From: Clostridiaceae bacterium
Lineage (GTDB): Bacteria; Bacillota; Clostridia; Oscillospirales; Acutalibacteraceae
Length of the DNA stretch: 34,500 nucleotides
NCBI GenBank assembly: GCA_016297645.1
Contig: JAEDGF010000016.1
Span: 1-34,500, forward strand
Reading direction: 5' to 3'
This document shows, piece by piece, positions 16,293 to 23,632 of the stretch (positions within the stretch are counted from its first letter, which is position 1; each line of letters opens with the position of its first letter). The notes under the pieces are model-generated. The model saw nothing but the letters and a program-made list of their open reading frames with translations, ran no database searches and had not been told where the DNA came from. A program made the position numbers and the translations under genes.

Positions 16293-16964
16293 TTACGCCC
16301 TCCTGTCTCTTCTCTGCTTAGGTGCCTGTTCGTGAAGAACCTCACCTTTGTAGATCCATACTTTAACACCTATTCTGCCGTAGGTGGTTTTTGCCTCAGC
16401 AAAGCCGTAGTCGATGTCGGCTCTGATCGTTTGAAGCGGAATTGTTCCCTCTTTGTATGTTTCGGAACGAGCTATTTCGGCACCGCCGAGACGGCCGCCG
16501 CACTGAACCTTGATACCGTTTGCACCAAGACGCATAGTGCTGCCGATAGCCTGCTTAACGGCTCTGCGGAAGGAAACTCTCTTTTCGAGTTGGAGAGCGA
16601 TCTTCTCGGCAACGAGCTGTGCATCAAGGTCGGGCTGCTTGATTTCGATGATGTTTATAAATACATCTTTATCTGCGCCGAGCATCTTTTTGCAGGTAGC
16701 CTTGATCTTTTCGATCTCGGCGCCGCCCTTACCGATAACCATACCGGGCTTTGCGCAATGGATATTGATACGAATTCTCTTGGGGTCGCGTTCGATCTCG
16801 ATCTTGGGAACGCCTGCGGAATTGAGGGCTTTGAGAAGGTATTCTCTTACCTCATAATCGGCAACGAGCGTATCACCGAATGTAGCTTTGTCTGCATACC
16901 AGCGAGATTCCCAATCTTTAATTACACCGATTCTCAAACCGGTAGGATTGATTTTCTGTCCCAT
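16293..16964 (-). CDS. rpsC: 30S ribosomal protein S3
   Basis: The 223-residue protein has an N-terminal KH domain with the GMVIGKGGAEIEKI loop (about 73-86) and a C-terminal domain containing RAVKQAIGSTMRLGANGIKV and GGRLGGAEIARSE. S3 forms the mRNA entry tunnel with S4 and S5 and contributes helicase activity. Its tail is basic (QAPKQRRDRRA). AGGAGG precedes the ATG. Confidence 0.98.
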   Translation of the reverse strand: MGQKINPTGLRIGVIKDWESRWYADKATFGDTLVADYEVREYLLKALNSAGVPKIEIERDPKRIRINIHCAKPGMVIGKGGAEIEKIKATCKKMLGADKDVFINIIEIKQPDLDAQLVAEKIALQLEKRVSFRRAVKQAIGSTMRLGANGIKVQCGGRLGGAEIARSETYKEGTIPLQTIRADIDYGFAEAKTTYGRIGVKVWIYKGEVLHEQAPKQRRDRRA

Positions 16965-16985
16965 TGTTTATTTCCTCCTTCCGAA

Positions 16986-17321
16986 TTACTCTTTTTCCCT
17001 GAGAACGAGGGAGATGTGTGATGACTTCTTGTTTATGCGGAAGGCTCTGCCGTGTGCTCTGGGACGAATTCTTTTAAGAGTGGGACCCTGAGAAACGCTG
17101 CATTCGGCAACATAAAGACGGCTGACATCCATATCGAAGTTATTTTCTGCATTTGCCATTGCAGATTTAAGAAGCTTTGCAACGGGTTCACACGCAGCCT
17201 TGGGTGTGTATTTAAGGATTGCGGCAGCTTCGTCTGCGGGCTTATTTCTGATAAGGTCAAGCACGCACTGAACCTTACGGGGAGCTATGCGCTCAAATGT
17301 CGCTTTTGCTCTTGCTTCCAT
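16986..17321 (-). CDS. rplV: 50S ribosomal protein L22
   Basis: The 111-residue protein has a globular part (RIAPRKVQCVLDLIRNKP) and the long beta-hairpin that reaches into the exit tunnel, ending in RIRPRAHGRAFRINKKSSHI. The hairpin loop is where macrolide-resistance changes occur in other species; no change can be judged here. AAAGGAG precedes the ATG. Confidence 0.98.
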   Translation of the reverse strand: MEARAKATFERIAPRKVQCVLDLIRNKPADEAAAILKYTPKAACEPVAKLLKSAMANAENNFDMDVSRLYVAECSVSQGPTLKRIRPRAHGRAFRINKKSSHISLVLREKE

Positions 17322-17341
17322 TTATTGACACTCCTTTCGGC

Positions 17342-17623
17342 TTATTTACCGTTGTTTGATGTCTTGCTTCCGGCGTGACCCTTGAAGGTTCTCGTGGGAG
17401 CAAACTCACCGAGCTTGTGACCTACCATGTCCTCGGTAACATATACCGGCACATGCTTGCGTCCGTCGTGAACGGCAAAGGTATGGCCAACAAACTCAGG
17501 GAAGATAGTGGAGCTGCGGCTCCAAGTTTTAAGAACGATTTTTTCGCCCTTGTTATTCATCTCTACAACTCTGTCGTAGAGCTTCTGCTGTACAAAAGGT
17601 CCTTTTTTAACACTTCTGCCCAT
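17342..17623 (-). CDS. rpsS: 30S ribosomal protein S19
   Basis: The 93-residue protein opens GRSVKKGPFVQQKLYDRV and contains KTWSRSSTIFPEFVGHTFAV and MVGHKLGEFAPTRTFKGHAG, all diagnostic of S19, which pairs with S13 in the 30S head. AAAGGAG precedes the ATG. The order rplB-rpsS-rplV is canonical. Confidence 0.98.
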   Translation of the reverse strand: MGRSVKKGPFVQQKLYDRVVEMNNKGEKIVLKTWSRSSTIFPEFVGHTFAVHDGRKHVPVYVTEDMVGHKLGEFAPTRTFKGHAGSKTSNNGK

Positions 17624-17643
17624 AATTTATCGCTCCTTTCCGT

Positions 17644-18477
17644 TTATTTGTCATTGCAGCGCTTAACGATGAGCTTATCGGAGCGCTTATGCTTAGCACG
17701 CGTCTTGTAACCGAGAGCAGGCTTGCCCCAAGGGGTAACAGGACCGGGACGGCCGATAGGTGACTTACCTTCACCACCGCCGTGGGGGTGGTCGTTCGGG
17801 TTCATGACGGAACCGCGGACTGTGGGACGGATACCCATGTGACGGGTGCGTCCGGCTTTACCTATCTTAACATTGATGTGATCTTCGTTGCTTACTGTTC
17901 CGATCGTAGCCATGCAGTCAGCCGAAACATTGCGAAGCTCACCGGAGGGAAGACGAAGAAGAGCGTACTTGCCTTCTTTTGCCATAAGCTGAGCGGCATT
18001 ACCTGCTGCTCTTGCCATCTGACCGCCTCTGCCGGGATAAAGCTCAACATTGTGAACGAATGTACCGGTGGGGATATTTGCAAGGGGAAGTGCGTTGCCG
18101 GGCTTAATGTCGGCATCGGCACCTGCGATGACCTTATCGCCTACCGAAAGACCCGTGGGAGCGAGAATGTAGCTCTTTACGCCGTCCTCATACTGGATGA
18201 GAGCGATGAAAGCCGAACGGTTGGGATCGTATTCTAATGTTTTTACTTCTGCGAACATACCGACTTTGTTTCTCTTGAAATCAACGACACGGTATTTAAT
18301 GCGATTGCCGCCGCCGTGATGGCGAACGGTGATTCTGCCGTAGGAATTTCTGCCGGAAGTCTTTTTGAGGGGTTCAAGAAGGCTTCTTTCGGGAGCGACC
18401 TTTGACAGCTTTGAATAGTCCGTAGTGGACATATTGCGGCGACCGTTAGTAGTCGGCTTGTAGACTTTTATAGCCAT
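17644..18477 (-). CDS. rplB: 50S ribosomal protein L2
   Basis: The 277-residue protein opens MAIKVYKPTTNGRRNMSTTD, the usual L2 start. It contains the RNA-binding SGRNSYGRITVRHHGGGNR region, the PGRGGQMARAAGNAAQLMAKE block, and the essential MNPNDHPHGGGEGKSPIGRP loop close to the peptidyl transferase centre. The ribosome binding site is weak (GAAAGG, 14 nt upstream), and a 91-bp spacer separates it from rplW; this is the loosest junction in the S10 part of the operon. Confidence 0.98.
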   Translation of the reverse strand: MAIKVYKPTTNGRRNMSTTDYSKLSKVAPERSLLEPLKKTSGRNSYGRITVRHHGGGNRIKYRVVDFKRNKVGMFAEVKTLEYDPNRSAFIALIQYEDGVKSYILAPTGLSVGDKVIAGADADIKPGNALPLANIPTGTFVHNVELYPGRGGQMARAAGNAAQLMAKEGKYALLRLPSGELRNVSADCMATIGTVSNEDHINVKIGKAGRTRHMGIRPTVRGSVMNPNDHPHGGGEGKSPIGRPGPVTPWGKPALGYKTRAKHKRSDKLIVKRCNDK

Positions 18478-18568
18478 TTTATTGTCACATACCTTTCATG
18501 GATTAAAGTATCTGTTCCGGGGGCTTAGCGGTCGGCTAAAACCATACATCGCCTTACCGGAAAGTCAA

Positions 18569-18865
18569 TTAAAACATACCGTCAAAGAACTCGATCGTCT
18601 TGGATTCCTCGGTTAATGTAACAATCGCTTTTTTCTTGGAGGGCTTGTAGCCTTCGAAACGACCGTAACGGCGAAGATGTCCGCTGACATTTATCGTATT
18701 TACACTCTTGACCTTAACGCCGAAAAGCTTTTCGACAGCCTTAGCTATCTCGACTTTGTTAGCGTCCTTGGCAACGATGAATGTGTATTTTTTCATTGAG
18801 GTACCCATCATGCTCTCTTCCGTAACTACGGGTTTGAGGATAATGTCCTGTGCAAACTTTTCCAT
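18569..18865 (-). CDS. rplW: 50S ribosomal protein L23
   Basis: The 98-residue protein has the L23 pattern: DIILKPVVTEESM at the start, KYTFIVAKDANKVEIAKAVE, then the loop VSGHLRRYGRFEGYKPSKKK. L23 is the docking site for trigger factor and SRP at the tunnel exit. Its ATG overlaps the rplD stop by one base, so translation is coupled. Confidence 0.98.
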   Translation of the reverse strand: MEKFAQDIILKPVVTEESMMGTSMKKYTFIVAKDANKVEIAKAVEKLFGVKVKSVNTINVSGHLRRYGRFEGYKPSKKKAIVTLTEESKTIEFFDGMF

Positions 18866-19488
18866 TATGCATATACCTCCTCGACTTTTGCTACGGCGTC
18901 TTTAACGAACAGAACCGTATCAGCGTTGAGAACATCGTAAACATTGATGGTGTTTACGGGAATGACCTTTACGCCGGCGATATTTCTCGCGCTGCGATAA
19001 ACGACATCATCCTTCTCGTTGAGAACGATAAGAGTCTTTTTGCCGGTTTTGAGAGCCGCAAGAACCTTTACGACCTCTTTGGTCTTGATAGCGTCAAGCT
19101 TGAACTCGTCGAGAACAACCATCTCGCTTGCCGCGAATTTTGAAGAAAGAGCGGATTTAAGAGCAAGGCGCTTAACCTTCTTCGGGATAGCAAATCTGTA
19201 ATCGCGGGGCTTGGGGCCGTGAGCGATACCGCCGTGATACCACTGGGGAGCTCTTGTCGAACCCTGACGGGCGCGGCCTGTACCCTTCTGACGCCACGGC
19301 TTTTTGCCGCCGCCGCTTACTTCTGCACGGGTGAGAGTGGACTGAGTACCCTGACGCTGATTTGCGAGATAATTGACAACCGCGGTGTGCATAGCCGTAA
19401 CATTGGGTTCTATTGAGAACACAGCTTCGTTAAGCTCCAGCTCCGACACCTTCTCGCCTGTCTTGTTAAATACATCGATTTTAGGCAT
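18865..19488 (-). CDS. rplD: 50S ribosomal protein L4
   Basis: The protein is 207 residues from the ATG at 19488, which has AAGGAGG 9 nt upstream; the TTG six bases earlier is in frame but unnecessary. The long loop that lines the exit tunnel is seen in KPWRQKGTGRARQGSTRAPQ and HGGIAHGPKPRDYRF. In E. coli L4 represses the S10 operon. In Firmicutes other leader elements take that role, which makes the rpsJ leader upstream relevant. Confidence 0.97.
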   Translation of the reverse strand: MPKIDVFNKTGEKVSELELNEAVFSIEPNVTAMHTAVVNYLANQRQGTQSTLTRAEVSGGGKKPWRQKGTGRARQGSTRAPQWYHGGIAHGPKPRDYRFAIPKKVKRLALKSALSSKFAASEMVVLDEFKLDAIKTKEVVKVLAALKTGKKTLIVLNEKDDVVYRSARNIAGVKVIPVNTINVYDVLNADTVLFVKDAVAKVEEVYA

Positions 19489-19502
19489 CTTCAATTCCCT
19501 CC

Positions 19503-20138
19503 TTACGCTTTCTTGACGGCATCGGTGATAACAATGATACCGTTTCTTGCTCCGGGAACAGCGCCCTTAACAGCGATAAGATTGTTTTCAGCGTCTACCT
19601 TAATTACTTCGAGATTCTGAATTGTGACTCTCTCCGCACCGAGATGACCGGGCATCTTCTTTCCCTTAAAAACACGGGACGGGTCGGAGCAGGCGCCCAT
19701 GGAGCCCTGATGTCTTGCGACGGGGCCGGTACCGTGGGACTCGACGAGTCTGCCGAAATTCCATCTCTTGATCGCACCGGCGTAGCCTTTACCTTTTCCG
19801 GTGCCGCAAACATCGACCTTGTCGCCTGCGGCGAAGATGTCTGCTTTAAGAACATCGCCCACATTTACTGCCGAGCAATCGGCGAATCTGAATTCTCTGA
19901 GAACCTTCTTGGGGGCTACATCAGCCTTCTTGAAGTGTCCTCCCATGGGCTTGTTTACACGGCTGGCTTTGATGTCGCCGTATCCGAGCTGAACAGCCTC
20001 GTAGCCGTCCTTCTCGATTGTCTTTTTCTGGACTGCGGCACAGGGACCGACTTCAAGAACGGTTACGGGAACAACATTTCCCTTTTCGTCAAAAAGCTGT
20101 GTCATGCCGATTTTCTTTCCGATAAGACCTTTTTGCAT
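19503..20138 (-). CDS. rplC: 50S ribosomal protein L3
   Basis: The 211-residue protein opens MQKGLIGKKIGMTQLFDEKG. The extension that reaches the peptidyl transferase centre is seen in GTGPVARHQGSMGACSDPSR and KGKKMPGHLGAERVTIQNL. The Gln of ARHQGSMG is the residue methylated by PrmB in some bacteria. AGGAGG precedes the ATG by 8 nt. An 80-bp spacer separates it from rpsJ and contains a small perfect hairpin. Confidence 0.98.
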   Translation of the reverse strand: MQKGLIGKKIGMTQLFDEKGNVVPVTVLEVGPCAAVQKKTIEKDGYEAVQLGYGDIKASRVNKPMGGHFKKADVAPKKVLREFRFADCSAVNVGDVLKADIFAAGDKVDVCGTGKGKGYAGAIKRWNFGRLVESHGTGPVARHQGSMGACSDPSRVFKGKKMPGHLGAERVTIQNLEVIKVDAENNLIAVKGAVPGARNGIIVITDAVKKA

Positions 20139-20165
20139 TCTGATTTTCCTCCTGTCAGATTATTG

Positions 20166-20181
20166 GTTGACTGTTGTCAAC
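20166..20181 (-). repeat. Intra-operon hairpin between rpsJ and rplC
   Basis: GTTGAC and GTCAAC form a perfect 6-bp stem with a 4-nt loop, in the 80-bp spacer just upstream of the rplC ribosome binding site. No T run follows, so it is not a terminator. It could be an mRNA processing or stability element; this is inference. Confidence 0.4.
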
Positions 20182-20218
20182 TTGACCTGCGGTGCCTACT
20201 GTATATAGGTGACCGAAA

Positions 20219-20533
20219 TCACATCATTTTGATTTCGATATCAACGCCGGCGGGAAGCTCAAGATTTGACAGCGCGTCGGTGGTTTTAGCCGACGGTCTG
20301 ATAATATCTATGAGTCTTTTGTGTGTGCGCTGCTCGAACTGTTCTCTCGAATCCTTATACTTGTGAACAGCGCGAAGGATAGTAACAATTTCCTTCTCGG
20401 TGGGGAGCGGAACGGGACCCGAAACAGCAGCGCCCGTGCGCTTAGCCGCTTCAACTATTCTCTCCGCTGCCTTGTCTACGAGCGTATGATCGTAGCCTTT
20501 GAGTCTGATTCGCATTTTTTCCTTAACTGCCAT
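20219..20533 (-). CDS. rpsJ: 30S ribosomal protein S10 (NusE)
   Basis: The protein is 104 residues from the ATG at 20533, with AAGGAGG 7 nt upstream. The frame stays open further upstream to 20707, but that region is leader RNA and lacks similarity to S10. The sequence MAVKEKMRIRLKGYDHTLVD, the loop GPVPLPTEKEIVTILRA and the ending LPAGVDIEIKMM are typical. Besides its ribosomal role, S10 works as NusE in transcription antitermination with NusB. It is the first gene of the 32-gene operon. Confidence 0.97.
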   Translation of the reverse strand: MAVKEKMRIRLKGYDHTLVDKAAERIVEAAKRTGAAVSGPVPLPTEKEIVTILRAVHKYKDSREQFEQRTHKRLIDIIRPSAKTTDALSNLELPAGVDIEIKMM

Positions 20534-20847
20534 AGGTACGCCTCCTTGTAGATTTGGCGGGCTGTCTGAATGAAAATTTTCACACGGCGCCGGGTTATTC
20601 GCGCCGTTCATTTTTAAAATCCGGAACCCGCAAGATATTCCGGACTTCAATGAAGAAAATTTTCGCCGCAGCAGCATACGGCAGGTCCGGTTAAGGCACA
20701 GACCCACCCTGCATACGGTTTACTTCGCCCGGTTTTAAATCGGACATACTCCGCGGAAATTATCTGCGTCCGAGCGCAGTCACCTCCCGCATCATCGCAT
20801 ATCAGCCTGGATCACGCACGGGCATAATACGCCCCGCGTCCAAGCAC
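20534..20847 (-). promoter_or_regulatory. Structured 5' leader of the S10 operon
   Basis: About 310 nt lie between the predicted transcription start and the rpsJ ATG. Hairpins seen on the minus strand, in order of transcription, are CTGCG/CGCAG (20764-20779), TCCGGAA/TTCCGGA with an 11-nt loop followed by TTTT (20620-20644), and ACGGCGC/GCGCCGT with a 10-nt loop (20584-20607). A ribosomal S10 leader motif is known from Clostridia and other Firmicutes and is thought to act in autoregulation; whether this leader fits that model needs a covariance search. The TCCGGAA hairpin with its T run could act as an attenuator. An SD-like GGGAGGTGA at about 20776-20784 is not followed by a convincing gene. 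Confidence 0.6.
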
Positions 20848-20853
20848 CGCTAT

Positions 20854-20882
20854 AATATAACATAATAGGAACACAGTGTCAA
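20854..20882 (-). promoter_or_regulatory. Main S10-operon promoter (sigma-A)
   Basis: A perfect -35 TTGACA (20877-20882) and TATATT (20854-20859) are spaced by 17 bp on the minus strand, giving a start near 20847. Confidence 0.85.
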
Positions 20883-21221
20883 TACTTTTTTTCAAAAGAT
20901 TTTGCGAAAAATCGCCGTTTTTCCGGGCTTTTTGTTTTCTCGCCGAAGAGCTGAGAAAAAAGCGGGAAAAGAACATGAACGAAGCCGTGAAAATTAAAAA
21001 TTCGAAAAAGAAAACCCGTAAATAAATTTTACACGCGCCCGGGTGTATCACAAAATCCGCATTACACCGAACAATTAATATTTTAACATTATATATAATG
21101 AAAGTCAAGAAAAACTCCGTTTTAGGGACATAAAAGTTAACCAAAAATACACACCCGTTTTCGTCATTTTGCCGAAAATTTTCCGCTGTAAATTCTGCGG
21201 ATTTCCTATGATTTCGAGCGC
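20883..21221. other. Non-coding stretch upstream of the S10 operon
   Basis: This AT-rich 339 bp holds no convincing gene. A 110-codon minus-strand frame crosses it, but it would also cover both promoters and has no ribosome binding site. The contents are a second promoter at 21080-21108 and one copy of the palindrome GAAAATTTTC at 21174-21183. Nothing else was recognised. Confidence 0.6.
21080..21108 (-). promoter_or_regulatory. Second, distal promoter upstream of rpsJ
   Basis: TTGACT (21103-21108) and TAAAAT (21080-21085) lie on the minus strand with a 17-bp spacer. It could start a longer transcript into the S10 operon or a separate leader RNA; the next gene on this strand is rpsJ, about 540 nt downstream. 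Confidence 0.6.
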
Positions 21222-21281
21222 AAAAAAAGCACCGGCGCAGTCTGACGGACAGCGGCCCGTCAAGCCAGTAAGCACCGGTGC
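21222..21281 (-). terminator. Terminator of the GH28-GNAT operon
   Basis: The minus strand folds into a long stem (GCACCGGTGC pairing with GCGCCGGTGC, then TGACGG with CCGTCA), followed by seven T. It begins 15 bp after the stop codon of the acetyltransferase gene. Confidence 0.85.
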
Positions 21282-21295
21282 GGTTCGGACAAAAA

Positions 21296-21877
21296 TCAGT
21301 CCTTTGTTATGATTTTGTAAGGCTCTCCGTCCTCGTTGAGCATCTGAATGCTGTCAATACCGAAGGAGCTGATGACTCCCTTCCATCTCTCCTCCATGCC
21401 CTCGTCGTATTCGACCGGCAAAAATCCTGCCGAAAGGTAGCCTTTAAGCGCAGGCACACGCGCTTCCCCGGTCGTAAGAGAAACAAACCGCGCTCCGCGT
21501 TTTTTGAGGTCGGAAAGAACGACATAGTTCAGATATTTTGCAAGACCTCTGCCCTTGAAGCCGTTCTTTATGCCGACCTGATGCATATCGCCTATGTTTG
21601 TATCACGGAATATAAAGCCCGTAGCGGTACCGATATGTTCCCCGTTGTAATCAATAAACCAGATATCCGTTTCCGGAACTATATCCTTAAAATTGATTAT
21701 CTCGTCGCGGTACGCCTCCTCATCGGTACGGGTGTCTATGAGATTTCCTCCGCGAAGGCATTCGCACCATGCGTGTTCGTCCCGTCCGGGGACAAAATGC
21801 ACGAAGGAATACCCCTCGGGAAGCGTCAATTCCTTAACGGGTGTGTTCCAAAGACGGTACATTTTTAATTGAGCCAT
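21296..21877 (-). CDS. GNAT-family N-acetyltransferase
   Basis: The 193-residue protein carries GNAT motif A at about 96-125: a strand IGDMHQVGIKNGF followed by the acetyl-CoA pyrophosphate loop KGRGLAKYL. The preceding strand, IWFIDYNGEHIGTATGFIF, is the usual beta4 region. The acceptor is unknown. Its ribosome binding site, AAGGAGGAA, overlaps the stop codon of the GH28-like gene, so it is translated as the second gene of that operon. This suggests a link to sugar or oligosaccharide metabolism, but GNATs are promiscuous and the link is inference. The operon ends in a strong terminator just after it. Confidence 0.88.
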   Translation of the reverse strand: MAQLKMYRLWNTPVKELTLPEGYSFVHFVPGRDEHAWCECLRGGNLIDTRTDEEAYRDEIINFKDIVPETDIWFIDYNGEHIGTATGFIFRDTNIGDMHQVGIKNGFKGRGLAKYLNYVVLSDLKKRGARFVSLTTGEARVPALKGYLSAGFLPVEYDEGMEERWKGVISSFGIDSIQMLNEDGEPYKIITKD

Positions 21878-21889
21878 TTTTCTTCCTCC

Positions 21890-23398
21890 TTAATATTTGA
21901 AGTCTTTGTAAAAATAGATGATCTTTTCACCGTCGTCCACATTTTCGACTCGGGAATACCCGGGGAATCCGTCGCCGCCGCACAGGTTCGCCGAGAACAG
22001 TATTGCGGACGAGCTTGTTTCGCCGTCCGTTTCGATTCCGATATCACAGTTACCGGGCGCGGGAACGGAAAAGCTCAGACTGTATCTGCCTTCGCCGCCG
22101 TCAACGGGAAGCGAAGCAATAAGCTCACCGCTGTCGGAATTGCGGACAAAAACGCGGCACTTGCCGTAATCGCACCTTGCACGGACGGCGAAGGTGTGCT
22201 TTTCGCAGTTTCTTATATATATCCCCTGATACAGCGCCGCTCTACCGCCGTCCGCACTTTCTATCCTGCCGAGCGGCATGCCTGCATTCTCCGGACGCAC
22301 CACGCCCGCAAAGCCGCCCTCACCGCAGGAAGAGAGCCAAAAAGCGTCGCCGTCACGCAAATTGCCGTTATGAAGCGCCGTCATGGAATGAAAGCCCACC
22401 GCACCGCTGACAGCCGTATCGAAGAAATTCTTTTCGATCGCGTCTATCTTGTTGTTTTCGAGCCGGAGGTTTTTTATAGGCGGATCGTCCTTTCTCACCG
22501 CATATGGGTTATAGAGCCACACGCCCATAGTCTGAATGTAGTTATCGTGGACATACACATCGGATATCTCTGTTTTTTCAAGCTCCGGGCAGTCTATTCC
22601 CCACGGAATAATGGCAAATGCCTTGCACCGGTTTGAAACGAGCCTGTTATTGTCGATTTCGATATGCGTTGACGGCTGCGGTTCATCGGACGACCACCAT
22701 TCGCCGCCGCGCGGATCGCGGTAAGACGAGAAAATATAGACGGAGTCGTCGCCCGTGTCCATATCACAGCCGGTAATGCGGACATCGCGGCAGTTCATAA
22801 GGCAAACGCCGTCACAATTCCCCAGACTCCACTCGCCTATTTTTACATTCTTTATCAGTATCCGTTCGCTCGTGTACGGCATCATGGCATAGGTGTGATA
22901 ACCGGCTATCGTAACATCCGATATAACAACGCCCTTTACACGGTAAAAGCCTATTGGACAAATGCGCATGACAGTATTTTCGTCCGAAACCGTGTCCATC
23001 TGAATTCTGCCGCTGCCTGTAACGGCTATGTCGTGCGCGCCCTCGGGAGAAAAAATGAACGGATAATTCTTGTACCAGACATGGCTCCACTTTATCTTAT
23101 CGGAATAGTTATGCCCGGTAAGCGGAGTGTACGGCTCGTAGCCGTCCTTTACCGGCTTTACATAGTCGTGCGGATCCGGGCTTTGAAGCAGCACAGCTCC
23201 GTCCTCAAAATGCAGCTCGACATTACTTTTAAGTATAATGCCGCCGCTGAGATATGTTTTTCCTGCGGAAAGAACGACCGTTCCGCCACCGAGCTTGTTT
23301 ACAGTGTCTATCGCCTGCTGAATTGCGGCTCTGTCGCTTATCAAGCCGCCGCCGGAAGCCGAAAACGGCGCGTCGTCAACGCGAACAATATTCTGCAA
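21890..23398 (-). CDS. GH28-like polygalacturonase-type beta-helix protein (TTG start)
   Basis: The 502-residue protein starts with TTG, supported by AGGAGAG 7 nt upstream; there is no ATG near the N-terminus. It begins with the GH28/pectate-lyase-type opening (DDAPFSASGGGLISDRAAIQ, GGGTVVLSAGKTYLSGGI), followed by a right-handed beta-helix with repeated ISDVTIAGY and IKNVKIGEW strands. NCDG (194-197) and GDDS (216-219) match the NTD and DD motifs of polygalacturonases. The GHG and RIK motifs are not seen; CKAFAIIPWG occupies the GHG place. Residues about 330-500 form an extra beta-rich C-terminal domain. There is no signal peptide, so it should be cytosolic. A pectin or rhamnogalacturonan oligosaccharide substrate is likely but unproven. 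Confidence 0.85.
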   Translation of the reverse strand: MQNIVRVDDAPFSASGGGLISDRAAIQQAIDTVNKLGGGTVVLSAGKTYLSGGIILKSNVELHFEDGAVLLQSPDPHDYVKPVKDGYEPYTPLTGHNYSDKIKWSHVWYKNYPFIFSPEGAHDIAVTGSGRIQMDTVSDENTVMRICPIGFYRVKGVVISDVTIAGYHTYAMMPYTSERILIKNVKIGEWSLGNCDGVCLMNCRDVRITGCDMDTGDDSVYIFSSYRDPRGGEWWSSDEPQPSTHIEIDNNRLVSNRCKAFAIIPWGIDCPELEKTEISDVYVHDNYIQTMGVWLYNPYAVRKDDPPIKNLRLENNKIDAIEKNFFDTAVSGAVGFHSMTALHNGNLRDGDAFWLSSCGEGGFAGVVRPENAGMPLGRIESADGGRAALYQGIYIRNCEKHTFAVRARCDYGKCRVFVRNSDSGELIASLPVDGGEGRYSLSFSVPAPGNCDIGIETDGETSSSAILFSANLCGGDGFPGYSRVENVDDGEKIIYFYKDFKY

Positions 23399-23422
23399 TT
23401 AAAATCTCTCCTCTCGTCAGAC

Positions 23423-23456
23423 TGCCGGAATAAAACGGGCAACGCTTTTTCCGGCA
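23423..23456 (-). promoter_or_regulatory. Leader hairpin of the GH28-like gene
   Basis: TGCCGGAA and TTCCGGCA form a perfect 8-bp stem (18-nt loop) between the promoter and the ribosome binding site. No T run follows. It could be an mRNA stabiliser or an operator; see the findings. Confidence 0.5.
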
Positions 23457-23465
23457 TCCAAGGCA

Positions 23466-23494
23466 ACAGTACAATATAAATACCGAGAAGTCAA
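23466..23494 (-). promoter_or_regulatory. Promoter of the GH28-GNAT operon
   Basis: TTGACT (23489-23494) and TACTGT (23466-23471) with a 17-bp spacer lie on the minus strand, about 60 nt before the TTG start. Confidence 0.55.
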
Positions 23495-23540
23495 CCTCTT
23501 TTTGAACAAAAACAAAGAAAATTTTGTCGCCGACGGATAT

Positions 23541-23575
23541 AAAACAAGGGGACGGTTTGCGAGAACCTGTCCCCC
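23541..23575 (-). terminator. Terminator of the spoIIA (sigma-F) operon
   Basis: The minus strand has GGGGAC/GTCCCC extended by GGTT/AACC around a short loop, followed by TTGTTTT. It lies 58 bp after the sigF stop codon. The GGGGACGGTT type of palindrome resembles dispersed elements common in Clostridia. Confidence 0.7.
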
Positions 23576-23632
23576 ACCGGATGTTATTTCTGCGGCAAAA
23601 CAGCATTTCGCCTGACAGCCCGTGCGTTCCGG

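Noticed and set aside
18478..18568. A possible internal promoter between rplW and rplB (TTGACT ... TATGGT)
   Set aside because: The spacer is 16 bp and the -10 box is weak. The neighbouring genes are clearly one operon, so the match is not convincing.
20534..20707. An N-terminal extension of rpsJ by 58 codons
   Set aside because: The frame is open, but AAGGAGG lies 7 nt before the ATG at 20533 and S10 homologues start there. The extension is leader RNA.
20761..20795. A short upstream open frame in the rpsJ leader (11 codons, MMREVTALGRR)
   Set aside because: It lacks a good ribosome binding site of its own, and the GGGAGGTGA inside it is not followed by a start codon at proper distance. No leader-peptide feature such as a codon run was seen.
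20812..21144. A 110-codon minus-strand open frame upstream of rpsJ
   Set aside because: It would cover both rpsJ promoters, is low-complexity (Phe/Leu-rich), has no ribosome binding site and no family resemblance.
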